Assembly: GCA_040880485.1 (NCBI GenBank)
Contig: JBBDIJ010000009.1
Location: forward strand, 1 to 64,000
Reading direction: 5' to 3'
DNA from: JBBDIJ01 sp040880485
GTDB taxonomy: Bacteria > Bacteroidota > Rhodothermia > Balneolales > Balneolaceae
DNA length: 64,000 bases
Of the stretch, positions 25,224 to 33,395 are shown in pieces. A program made the translations under genes and the position numbers. Position 1 is the first letter of the stretch, and every line of letters begins with the position of its first letter. The notes below the pieces were generated by a model that saw only the letters and a program-made list of their open reading frames with translations, was not told the origin of the DNA and made no database searches.

Positions 25224-27404
25224 ATGCCAAATACAACACGTCGTTACGACACATTAGCAGCAGCAAAAGGATGGAAGCCTTCTGCTTCGAATGGAAATTT
25301 CAAAAGCATGAATATCACCGAGATTTTCGGTGAAAATACATTGAATCTTGATGGACTCAGAGAGCGCCTGCCGAAGTCGGCCTGGAAAGAGTTAAAAAAA
25401 ACCATTGAAGAGGGGAAGGCGCTCGATCCCTCCGTTGCAGATTCTGCCGCGCTCGCAATGAAGGATTGGGCGATTGAGAAAGGGGCCACTCACTTTACGC
25501 ACTGGTTTCAGCCTCTGACCGGATTTACAGCCGAGAAGCACGACAGTTTTATTACGCCGAATGCCGGCGGTGGAGCCATATCCGAATTTTCAGGCAAGGA
25601 GCTCATACAGGGGGAACCTGATGCTTCAAGTTTCCCAAGTGGCGGTTTGCGTCCTACGTTTGAAGCCCGAGGCTACACAGCATGGGATCCTACTTCCCCT
25701 GTTTTTCTAATGGAGAATCAGAACGGAACCTACCTGGCGATTCCCACCGCATTTGCATCCTGGATGGGAGATGCACTGGATCACAAAACCCCACTGCTTC
25801 GGTCTGTAGAAGCACTTGACAAATCGGTGAAGAGAGCACTGAATCTCTTTGGAAACGATATCAAGCGTGCGATCTCTACCGTTGGTTGTGAGCAGGAGTA
25901 CTTCCTGATCGACCAGGAGTTCTTTTACAGCCGCCCCGACCTGATGACATCGGGCCGTACCCTGGTAGGTGCCAAGCCGCCGAGAGGCCAGGAGATGGAT
26001 GACCACTATTTTGGATCTATTCCTGATCGGGTTCTCTCGTTTATGCTCGATGCGGAACGTGAGCTCTACCGACTTGGTATTCCGGTTAAGACCCGGCATA
26101 ATGAAGTGGCTCCAAGCCAGTTCGAGATTGCACCGATCTTTGAAACCTGCAATATTGCGGCTGATCATCAACAGCTGATGATGATTACCCTGAAGAGAAT
26201 TGCCAAAAAGTACGGATTTGAGTGCCTTATGCATGAGAAGCCGTACGACGGGCTGAATGGAAGTGGAAAACACCTGAACTGGTCGATCTCCACAAGCGAC
26301 GGACAAAACCTTCTTGAGCCTGGAAAGAGCCCGCACAAGAATATGCAATTTCTCTTCTTTTTTGCGGCCGTTCTGCGAGGTGTCTACAAACATCAGGATC
26401 TGCTGAGAGTCTCGATTGCCAGTGCAGGCAACGACCACCGTCTCGGTGCCAACGAAGCACCTCCTGCCATCATCTCTGCCTTTATCGGCGAGCAGCTTGA
26501 AGATATCATTAAGCAGATGCTGAACGGTGGACTGAAGTCCTCAAAACAGGGCGGCCTGCTTGGGCTGGGTACACCTGTTCTTCCGAACATTCCTAAAGAT
26601 GCCGGCGACAGGAACCGCACCTCACCGTTCGCCTTTACAGGCAACAAATTTGAGTTCCGCGCAGTCGGTTCAAACCAGTCGATCTCCTTCCCGATCGTTG
26701 TTCTCAATACCATCATCGCCGACGCGATCGTCGAATTGTGTGATCTTCTGGAGCCGGCTACAGAGAAGAGCGATTTTGAAACCGCTCTGGCAGATGTACT
26801 CAAGAAGAGCTTCAGCGAAACAAAGGATATAATCTTCAATGGAGACGGTTATTCCGACGAATGGCAGAAAGAGGCTGCAAAACGCGGCCTATTAAATCTG
26901 AGTTCTACGGCCGATGCACTTCCCAAACTGACGGACCAGAAGAACATCGATCTCTTTGCAAAATACAAAGTACTGAGCAAGCGCGAGGTTCACTCCCGTC
27001 AGGAGATATGGGCCGAGCAGTATGTGTCGACCCTGAATATTGAGATCGATACGACCGAAGCGATTGCCAAGACCATGGCTTTCCCCGCAGCTGTTCGCTA
27101 TCTTGGCGAGTTGTCCAAAGCCGCCGCCGGTGTCAAGGAGCTCGGCCAGAAAAACGATGGCAGCGCCGCGATGGTCAAAACGGTGAATGACGCGCTGAAC
27201 AATCTTGGTATTGCGTTGGATAAGTTGAGAGACGTACAGGGCAAAATCGATGTTAAAGAGACCATGGAGCTCGCCAAAGCGTACCGGGAAAATGTACTCC
27301 CGGTATTGACGGAAGTTCGAGATTCTGTAGATTTCCTTGAGCGCTACGTGGCAGACGACCTCTGGCCGCTGCCGGTCTATCGCGAGATGCTGTTTGTGAA
27401 GTAG
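25224..27404 (+). CDS. Glutamine synthetase, type III
   Basis: 726 residues, the usual size of GSIII (GlnN) and much longer than GSI (about 470). Family motifs include VGCEQEYFLID, TRHNEVAPSQFEIAPIFE, LNGSGKHLNWSIS, NDHRLGANEAPPAIIS and FTGNKFEFRAVGSNQS. It assimilates ammonium by ATP-dependent amidation of glutamate as a dodecamer of this large subunit. It stands alone, with an A+T-rich upstream region and a strong terminator downstream, so it is a monocistronic unit. No PII or nitrogen regulator gene is adjacent. Confidence 0.96.
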   Translation: MPNTTRRYDTLAAAKGWKPSASNGNFKSMNITEIFGENTLNLDGLRERLPKSAWKELKKTIEEGKALDPSVADSAALAMKDWAIEKGATHFTHWFQPLTGFTAEKHDSFITPNAGGGAISEFSGKELIQGEPDASSFPSGGLRPTFEARGYTAWDPTSPVFLMENQNGTYLAIPTAFASWMGDALDHKTPLLRSVEALDKSVKRALNLFGNDIKRAISTVGCEQEYFLIDQEFFYSRPDLMTSGRTLVGAKPPRGQEMDDHYFGSIPDRVLSFMLDAERELYRLGIPVKTRHNEVAPSQFEIAPIFETCNIAADHQQLMMITLKRIAKKYGFECLMHEKPYDGLNGSGKHLNWSISTSDGQNLLEPGKSPHKNMQFLFFFAAVLRGVYKHQDLLRVSIASAGNDHRLGANEAPPAIISAFIGEQLEDIIKQMLNGGLKSSKQGGLLGLGTPVLPNIPKDAGDRNRTSPFAFTGNKFEFRAVGSNQSISFPIVVLNTIIADAIVELCDLLEPATEKSDFETALADVLKKSFSETKDIIFNGDGYSDEWQKEAAKRGLLNLSSTADALPKLTDQKNIDLFAKYKVLSKREVHSRQEIWAEQYVSTLNIEIDTTEAIAKTMAFPAAVRYLGELSKAAAGVKELGQKNDGSAAMVKTVNDALNNLGIALDKLRDVQGKIDVKETMELAKAYRENVLPVLTEVRDSVDFLERYVADDLWPLPVYREMLFVK

Positions 27405-27434
27405 ATCGTGAAAGACAACTTGCCGTACTGAATC

Positions 27435-27469
27435 AAAAAGCCCGTTGGCGACAATCCAGCGGGCTTTTT
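27435..27469. terminator. Intrinsic terminator after glutamine synthetase III
   Basis: A 14-bp stem, AAAAAGCCCGTTGG pairing with CCAGCGGGCTTTTT with one G-T pair, and a 7-base loop. The run of A before and T after the G+C core means it could work in both directions. Confidence 0.9.
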
Positions 27470-27539
27470 ATTTGCACAGGATTGCTATAGGAGGACATAT
27501 TAGAATAGAGGGAGCAGGTAGTACATACCTGAAATATCG

Positions 27540-28514
27540 CTAATCAGCAGTGGATCCGTGACCTTGTTTCTGTCTCTCCACATTTTTGGAGGCCAGTTCT
27601 GCATTCTCCCTGAATTTGGAATATTTGGCTCTCCGAACCGGTGTGCCTTCAAACAGATCGTTATAGACCTCTTCGCTCAGGTGACTCCAGAAACCGGGAT
27701 CGGTGATCAGCAGCTTCTCTCTGGGCCGAAGATCATCGATAGACCCATTCCTTGCTTTTCGATTCCAGGGGCAGACGTCCTGGCATATATCGCACCCGAA
27801 CATCCATTCACCCATCTCGTCGTGGTACTCTTCCGGAATACTCTCTTTCAATTCGATGGTTAGATAGGATATACATCGATTGCTGTCGATACTGTACGGT
27901 TTGTGAATGGCATCCGTAGGGCATGCATCTATACATAAGGTGCAGCTTCCGCAGTGATCTGTGGCGGGAGCGTCGTAGAGGAAGGGTATATCGACCAGGA
28001 TCTCCCCGATCAGAAAAAAGGATCCCGCCTCTCTGTTCAGAAGATTTGCGTTTTTACCGATCCATCCCAGCCCACCTCTCTGTGCCCAAACTTTGTCCAT
28101 GACCGGTGCGGAGTCGGTGAAGACCCGACCTTCACAGCCACCGGCTTCATCTTCGATGTACTGAAAAAGTTTTCTCAGCCTCTGTTTGAAAACCTTGTGG
28201 TAATCCCTTCCCCGGGCATATTTGGCAATTCTGGGTGCCGGACCTTTACGGTCGAAATCCAGGTTTCTGGGAAAATGATAGCTGGCTATCACGCTGATGA
28301 CGGAGACCGTTCCGGGAACCAGCTTCTGAGGGTTAATTCTTTTGTCGAAATGGTTCTCCATCCATCTCATAGAACCGTGCAACTCCCCGGACAGCCACTC
28401 CTCCAGCCGCCTGGCTTCCCTGTCCAGAGGCTCCGCTCTGGTAAAGCCGCAGGCATCGAAGCCAAGTTTGGAGGCCTCCATGCGAACACGATATGTGAGG
28501 GCGTGGCGATCCAT
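27540..28514 (-). CDS. queG: Epoxyqueuosine reductase
   Basis: 324 residues. It has the QueG N-terminal domain (GFDACGFTRAEPLDREARRL) and two [4Fe-4S] cluster motifs: CGSCTLCIDACPTDAI and FGCDICQDVCPWNRKA, with a further Cys in NRCISYLTIE. It uses cobalamin and iron-sulfur clusters to reduce epoxyqueuosine in tRNA to queuosine. It lacks the C-terminal HEAT repeats of longer homologues, as is usual for the short form. It starts 40 bases after the FKBP stop on the same strand. Confidence 0.95.
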   Translation of the reverse strand: MDRHALTYRVRMEASKLGFDACGFTRAEPLDREARRLEEWLSGELHGSMRWMENHFDKRINPQKLVPGTVSVISVIASYHFPRNLDFDRKGPAPRIAKYARGRDYHKVFKQRLRKLFQYIEDEAGGCEGRVFTDSAPVMDKVWAQRGGLGWIGKNANLLNREAGSFFLIGEILVDIPFLYDAPATDHCGSCTLCIDACPTDAIHKPYSIDSNRCISYLTIELKESIPEEYHDEMGEWMFGCDICQDVCPWNRKARNGSIDDLRPREKLLITDPGFWSHLSEEVYNDLFEGTPVRRAKYSKFRENAELASKNVERQKQGHGSTAD

Positions 28515-28553
28515 GACGGAGTTTGTAGTGTGCGCCCTGAGGGTAAAGTGAAC

Positions 28554-29273
28554 TTACTCTACGATCTCCAGCAGCTCCACTTCAAAAATCAGTGTCGCTC
28601 CCGGAGGAATAATACTTCCCTGGGGGGAGTTATTACCGTAAGCGAGACTTGCAGGGATAAAGAACTCATAAGTACTTCCTTCCCTCATCAACTGTAGGCC
28701 TTCGGTCCAGCCACGAATGACCTGGTTCAGTTGAAATTCTGCCGGCTGCCCACGGGTATGAGAGCTGTCGAACTCTCTGCCGTCAACCAGTGTACCGGTG
28801 TAGTGTACCCGTACGACCGATTCGGCGGATGGGTACTCACCGTCTCCCTCTTCAATGACCCGGTACTGCAGGCCACTCTCGGTTTCGACGACACCCTCCT
28901 GTTCACTATTGGTCTCCAGAAAGGCCTGGCCGGTAGCTCTGTTCTCTTCCAATTCACCGGTTAAGCGGTCACTTGCCTGAGCTTCCAATTCAAGTTGCAG
29001 GCGCTGGATGGCCATCTGCATTTCGGAATCTTCCAGCTCTGGGTCCAGCTCGTCCATCGCAGTATTAAACCCACTGACAAAGTTGGAAATATTGAACTCT
29101 TCAACCCCTTCGGTCACCATCGAGCTTCCGTAGAAATAGCCGAGGCTGTAACTGACTGAATCGATATTGTTATTCATTTCGACCTGGCCGCCAAATTCAT
29201 TGGTTTCATTACATCCTGCGGCAAGCAGAAGTGCGGCGGCAATCGTGAGTGCAAATAGATTCTGAACTTTCAT
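28554..29273 (-). CDS. FKBP-type peptidyl-prolyl isomerase lipoprotein
   Basis: 239 residues from the ATG giving MKVQNLFALT; a TTG 15 bases upstream is less likely. The signal ends in the lipobox LLAAGC, so the protein is a lipoprotein. Residues about 30-110 resemble the FKBP N-terminal dimerisation domain (VSYSLGYFYGSSM), and the C-terminal half is the FKBP catalytic domain (VRVHYTGTLVDGREFDSS, SLAYGNNSPQGSIIPPGATLIFEVELLEI). It is a Mip/FkpA-like foldase of the cell envelope. It forms a probable pair with queG. Confidence 0.93.
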   Translation of the reverse strand: MKVQNLFALTIAAALLLAAGCNETNEFGGQVEMNNNIDSVSYSLGYFYGSSMVTEGVEEFNISNFVSGFNTAMDELDPELEDSEMQMAIQRLQLELEAQASDRLTGELEENRATGQAFLETNSEQEGVVETESGLQYRVIEEGDGEYPSAESVVRVHYTGTLVDGREFDSSHTRGQPAEFQLNQVIRGWTEGLQLMREGSTYEFFIPASLAYGNNSPQGSIIPPGATLIFEVELLEIVE

Positions 29274-29608
29274 TCTTCGGGTCTTCAATTCTGGTTATAA
29301 GTGGTATTGCGGCGGGATTTTATAAAAGCTCCGGAGCAACGGGGCGGAAAGATATCACATTTTGCTTTCGATAAAAACCCGGCTTGCTGTAAGCTTATCT
29401 TTCTTATTTGTATATTATCCGTTTGTGATAAGCGTGCAGCCGTGTTGCATTTGATAATATACAGCAGCGGCTTCTGAATGAGAATACCATTAGAAGCTGG
29501 TGAATTTGGGGGCACGCATTGCCGAATCTGTTCGGCGATAGACCGTATGAAGAAGGGCTGGAGCGACCAGGCCCGTTTGAAAAATTTTGAGATAAGGACG
29601 AGACTCTT
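29274..29608. promoter_or_regulatory. 335-base divergent region with structured leader of the DEAD-box helicase gene
   Basis: No gene is supported here. On the plus strand, toward the helicase, there are two hairpins: GCTTCT...AGAAGC (29471-29499, with a few further pairs and a bulge) and the perfect GCCGAA-TCTG-TTCGGC (29521-29536). A 7-base inverted repeat, GCTTATC/GATAAGC with a 27-base spacer, lies at 29393-29433. A long structured 5' leader is known for cold-responsive RNA helicase genes, so an RNA-level control is possible. Weak evidence. Confidence 0.35.
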
Positions 29609-31186
29609 TTGAAATTTAGTGACCTGAACCTGACTGAATCCCTTCTGTCAGGCCTTACTGACGTACAATTTACAGAACCTACCCCGATACAAGAGAAAGC
29701 GATTCCACCCATCCTGGAAGGGAAGGATATGATCGGAATTGCTCAAACCGGTACCGGCAAGACGGGCGCATTTGTGATTCCCATCATGAACCGTATCCTG
29801 CAAAGTAACCGGAACGGAATGAAGGCGATTATCCTGTCTCCCACACGAGAGCTGGCTCAGCAGATTGACGAGCAGATATTTGCCCTCGGCTATCATACCG
29901 GCATCACCTCTGCAACGGTTATCGGGGGCAGCAACTTTTCGGTGCAGGCAAAAGCATTGAAGGCGGGGGTAGACATTATTGTAGCCACACCCGGACGATT
30001 TATCGATCAGAAAAAGATTGTCGATATCGACTTTTCGACCGTTGAGTTTCTGGTGCTTGATGAAGCAGACCGGATGCTGGATATGGGTTTTCTGCCCGAC
30101 ATGAAGAAGATTATAAGTTGGCTGCCAGAAAAGCGGCAGACTCTGCTTTTCTCTGCAACTATGCCGGCTGAGATCGAGAAACTTGCTTCAGGTATCATGA
30201 ACTCTCCCGTAACGGTAGAGATCGCCAGGGCAAAGGCACCGACCCAGGTAGAGCAGCGTGCCTATGCGGTTCTCAGTAATCAGAAGATTCCGCTGATCAA
30301 GAAGATTTTTGAGACTATTAAGTGGGACTCCTGTATTATTTTTACCTCCACAAAGAAGGGAACGGATGAGTTGCAGCGCCTGCTGCGGAAGGAGGGGATC
30401 AAAGCAGTTCGGATCCATGGCGATCGTTCACAGGAAGAGCGAAACAAGGCGTTAAATGCGTTTAAGGCCGGAACGCACCCGGTCATTGTGGCTACCAATG
30501 TGATTGCACGGGGCATCGATATCAAGGATGTCTCCATGATTGTGAATTATGACGTGCCCCGAAGCCCGGACGACTACATTCACAGGATTGGCCGAACCGG
30601 CCGTTATGATAAATCCGGGATTGCGGTTACGTTTGTAACCAGAAGAGACAACAGCCTTTTCAGGGATATTGAGAATGAGGCTGGCGGAGCGATCAAAAAG
30701 ATCGGTATTCCGGAGGATTTTAATGAGAATTCCACCTTCTACTGGGACAAGCAGGAAGCTGTTGGTTCCACCGGTAAAAAGAAGAAGGAGGACTCCGGCT
30801 CCTCTAAAGGGAAGGGTGGAGACGATCGTGAAGAGAAGGGTGCTACGAAAGAAAAATCCGACACCGGGCGACCTCCCCGTCCCGGAAGCAAACGATCCTC
30901 CGGCAAGAAGAGCTCCCGTCAGGAGAAGGGCGAGGAGAAGAAGCAGGAGAAGGAACGGACTAGTGAAAAAGGCCGTAAGAAGCCTCAGGAGGAATCAAAG
31001 CAGAAAGGCCGAACCAATGGTTCGGATCGGGGCTCCGATTCTGCAACGCCACGTTCTGCCGGTAAAATGAAACGCCCCCCTATACTGGAGACGGCGGTAG
31101 AGCGTAATAAAAACAGCCGCCCACCTGCCAAAGGATTCTGGGGAATTGTCAAAAGTTTGATTCCCAGGTTCAAAAAAGAGAACTGA
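29609..31186 (+). CDS. DEAD-box RNA helicase, RhlE-like
   Basis: 525 residues starting with TTG, with AAGGA 10 bases upstream. Helicase motifs are all present: PTPIQEKAIP (Q), AQTGTGKTGAF (I), PTRELAQQ (Ia), ATPGRF (Ib), LDEADRMLD (II), FSATMP (III), VIARGIDIKDV (V) and HRIGRTGR (VI). From about residue 385 to 500 the tail is low-complexity and strongly charged (K, E, S, R, G-rich), typical of RhlE/CsdA tails that bind RNA. The likely role is RNA unwinding in ribosome assembly or mRNA decay. The next gene starts 3 bases after the stop. Confidence 0.94.
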   Translation: MKFSDLNLTESLLSGLTDVQFTEPTPIQEKAIPPILEGKDMIGIAQTGTGKTGAFVIPIMNRILQSNRNGMKAIILSPTRELAQQIDEQIFALGYHTGITSATVIGGSNFSVQAKALKAGVDIIVATPGRFIDQKKIVDIDFSTVEFLVLDEADRMLDMGFLPDMKKIISWLPEKRQTLLFSATMPAEIEKLASGIMNSPVTVEIARAKAPTQVEQRAYAVLSNQKIPLIKKIFETIKWDSCIIFTSTKKGTDELQRLLRKEGIKAVRIHGDRSQEERNKALNAFKAGTHPVIVATNVIARGIDIKDVSMIVNYDVPRSPDDYIHRIGRTGRYDKSGIAVTFVTRRDNSLFRDIENEAGGAIKKIGIPEDFNENSTFYWDKQEAVGSTGKKKKEDSGSSKGKGGDDREEKGATKEKSDTGRPPRPGSKRSSGKKSSRQEKGEEKKQEKERTSEKGRKKPQEESKQKGRTNGSDRGSDSATPRSAGKMKRPPILETAVERNKNSRPPAKGFWGIVKSLIPRFKKEN

Positions 31187-31189
31187 TTC

Positions 31190-31951
31190 ATGATTCGGCG
31201 GGTTGCCTCACTGGTTATCTGGGCAGGCATTGGCCTGTTGGTACTCCTGTGGCTACCGCTCGTGGCCATAGTTCGCCTCATCGACCGTGATGCGGTTCGG
31301 TATCGCACAGGCAGGTGGTTCAGACGCCTCGGCCTCGCTATCTCGTGCATCAATCCGAATTGGAATGTATCTATCTCGGGACAGGAGGGTGTGAACGACC
31401 GGCACCCTTATGTGATGGTAAGTAATCACCTTTCCAATGCAGATATTCCGGTGATCTCCATCCTGCCGTGGGAAATGAAGTGGGTTGCGAAAAGAGAGCT
31501 GTTCAGTATTCCACTTCTTGGCTGGATGATGAGTCTGTCCGGAGATATCCCGGTGGATCGACATGGAATATCTTCCAATGTTTCGACCGTCCGAAAAGCG
31601 GCCTGGTATCTCGACAGTGGGGTGTCTGTGATTTTTTTCCCGGAGGGAACACGCTCCCGAAGCGGCAAGTTGAGTCGATTCTCAAGAGGGGCGTTTGAAC
31701 TGGCCGTAAAAAAACAGGTACCGTTGCTACCACTGGTGCTGGACGGGACAAGCGGCTGCCTGCCGAAAGGGACCTGGGTCTTTGAACCCGATGTCTATGC
31801 CAATCTAAAGGTACTTGAACCGGTTTCAACGAAAGGGTGTAACGAGGAGGATATACTGCGGTTGATGGAGGAGGTGAGGGCCAAGATGGCAGAACAGCTG
31901 ATGCAGTGGAGAGGTGCATCCCGAGAGGAGGTAGATGCCATGGCAGGGTGA
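31190..31951 (+). CDS. 1-Acyl-sn-glycerol-3-phosphate acyltransferase (PlsC family)
   Basis: 253 residues with an N-terminal hydrophobic segment (about 7-27). It carries the acyltransferase motifs NHLSNAD (HX4D), the glycerol-phosphate site FFPEGTRSRSGKL and the later block LPLVLDGTSG. It makes phosphatidic acid from lysophosphatidic acid at the inner membrane. It is 3 bases after the helicase stop, so cotranscribed. A second PlsC homologue lies at 54768-55538; which one is the main enzyme cannot be told here. Confidence 0.9.
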   Translation: MIRRVASLVIWAGIGLLVLLWLPLVAIVRLIDRDAVRYRTGRWFRRLGLAISCINPNWNVSISGQEGVNDRHPYVMVSNHLSNADIPVISILPWEMKWVAKRELFSIPLLGWMMSLSGDIPVDRHGISSNVSTVRKAAWYLDSGVSVIFFPEGTRSRSGKLSRFSRGAFELAVKKQVPLLPLVLDGTSGCLPKGTWVFEPDVYANLKVLEPVSTKGCNEEDILRLMEEVRAKMAEQLMQWRGASREEVDAMAG

Positions 31952-31973
31952 AGAGAAATGGATTAATTGGAAT

Positions 31974-32510
31974 CTACCAGGTTTCTCTGTTCCTGTCTCT
32001 GCCGGCAGAGACGTCCTCACCGTAGTTCCCGCTTAGTGGAACATTTTCGCTGATGTTTTTCTCATTACTTTCAGGCTCGTTCGGCTTGTTCTCTAACTTT
32101 GCAGTGCGATTTTGATTCCAGATGGCTGCAGCGGCTGTCAATGAGAGGATCGTTGAGAGCAGCACCTGAAATGCAGGCTCTGCGGTCGTCGTCAGCAGTG
32201 GCCAGGTTCGCCAGAATCCGAGAAGCAGCATAAAGGAGATTCCTGCGGTAAAACCACCTCCGGAGAGTCTCCGGGCTGTATAGGTTCCGGCCACTGCGGC
32301 AATAACACCTATCAGGAGCAGAAGCCAGGGCCAGGCACCCGGATAGACGGCGAAGCGGGTGAGAGAAAATTCGCTCTCCAGAATTACAGTAAGGGAGAGC
32401 CTGGTGATCAGATCGATCAGTAGTATCAAAAGCCCTCCCAAGGCGATACCTTTAATCTGCCTTTTCAGACTGTTTCTCCATCTGTGCTTGCTCGGGTCGG
32501 TCGTTTCCAC
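31974..32510 (-). CDS. Four-TM membrane protein of unknown function
   Basis: 178 residues. A basic N-terminus is followed by four hydrophobic segments (about 22-45, 58-77, 88-105, 113-130) and a hydrophilic tail of about 45 residues rich in N, E and S. No domain was recognised. It is convergent with the acyltransferase (22-base gap) and divergent from the metallopeptidase-like gene. Confidence 0.6.
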   Translation of the reverse strand: METTDPSKHRWRNSLKRQIKGIALGGLLILLIDLITRLSLTVILESEFSLTRFAVYPGAWPWLLLLIGVIAAVAGTYTARRLSGGGFTAGISFMLLLGFWRTWPLLTTTAEPAFQVLLSTILSLTAAAAIWNQNRTAKLENKPNEPESNEKNISENVPLSGNYGEDVSAGRDRNRETW

Positions 32511-32732
32511 TGTAAACTCACTCTTCTCTTGTTATTGGGGGCTGTATTGCCAGTTGCGTTACGGCAGAAGCTTGCCAGCAGCAATTTTATTCTGCCAAAT
32601 AAAATATAGAAAAAATGGAGGGATTCTGTTTCATCTTTCCCTTCAGGCTCGTTATCATCCGCCTTTTTGGAAATGGAACCGGGCCGGTTCAACCCTGGAC
32701 CCCGTGGCCAATAAACACACAACAGAAATACC

Positions 32733-33230
32733 ATGACGAATCAGAACGACTTTCTGGACCCTGAAGGAGATATAACGCTCACCGATAAACAGCTTATGGA
32801 GTCTCCGGAGATGGTGAAGGTTGCCTCGGATGTGATCGAAAAGCATAAGCTCGAGTTCGGGCCTGCCGAAATCGGCTACTTTCTGGTCTATCCAAACCTC
32901 TCCAAAACGAAAGCGGCCAAGTGTATAAAAGCGAACCGGGAAGTGAAGTACTTTTCCGGCAACGACTATCTGATCGAGGTCTCCGGGGATTTGTGGGATA
33001 TGCTGGACAGCGAGACCAGAGAGATGCTCATCTACCATCAGCTCCTGCACATCGATCCTGTGTTCAAGGCCAAAAATCAGGAGTGGAAGATGAATATCCG
33101 GAAACCCGATTTCTCGGACTACTACGAAATCAATGACAAATTCGGGAATGAGTGGTACAAGACCATTCAGGCGACGGTATCGTCCCTTCACGACATGGAT
33201 CCCCGGCAGGAGGGTAAAGTATCGGTCTGA
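32733..33230 (+). CDS. Phage-metallopeptidase-like protein with altered HExxH
   Basis: 165 residues. The middle part (EIGYFLVYPNLSKTKAAK, then EVSGDLWDMLDSETREMLIYHQLLHIDP) resembles the putative phage metallopeptidase family, whose zinc motif is normally HExxH. Here the motif reads HQLLH, so the catalytic Glu is replaced by Gln. Either the protein is inactive as a protease and binds metal or protein, or the resemblance is only structural. No other phage gene is near. The family assignment is from memory and moderate. Confidence 0.6.
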   Translation: MTNQNDFLDPEGDITLTDKQLMESPEMVKVASDVIEKHKLEFGPAEIGYFLVYPNLSKTKAAKCIKANREVKYFSGNDYLIEVSGDLWDMLDSETREMLIYHQLLHIDPVFKAKNQEWKMNIRKPDFSDYYEINDKFGNEWYKTIQATVSSLHDMDPRQEGKVSV

Positions 33231-33395
33231 ACCGGCCGTGGTGATCGTGGAGTGTGTCCCAATGAGGGAATTGACGCTTTGTCTCTATCGGGAATGATGC
33301 TACATTTACTGACGGGGAGTGAACATCTCCTGTTTTGAACATCCTGACCTCATGAAGCAGGCGGTCCAGAGTTAACCGGATAAACCGGCCTGGCC

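Noticed and set aside
25707..26438. 243-codon minus-strand frame inside glutamine synthetase III
   Set aside because: Antisense to the conserved catalytic core; Cys/Arg-rich composition is typical of shadow frames.
27954..28697. 247-codon plus-strand frame across queG and the FKBP gene
   Set aside because: It spans two well-supported opposite-strand genes.
30780..31100. Low-complexity G/A-rich tract in the helicase gene as a DNA repeat element
   Set aside because: It encodes the charged Lys/Glu/Ser tail expected for RhlE-like helicases and has no exact repeat unit.
32733..33230. Prophage remnant, suggested by the phage-metallopeptidase-like gene
   Set aside because: No integrase, structural phage gene, attachment repeat or composition shift nearby; flanking genes are chromosomal housekeeping.
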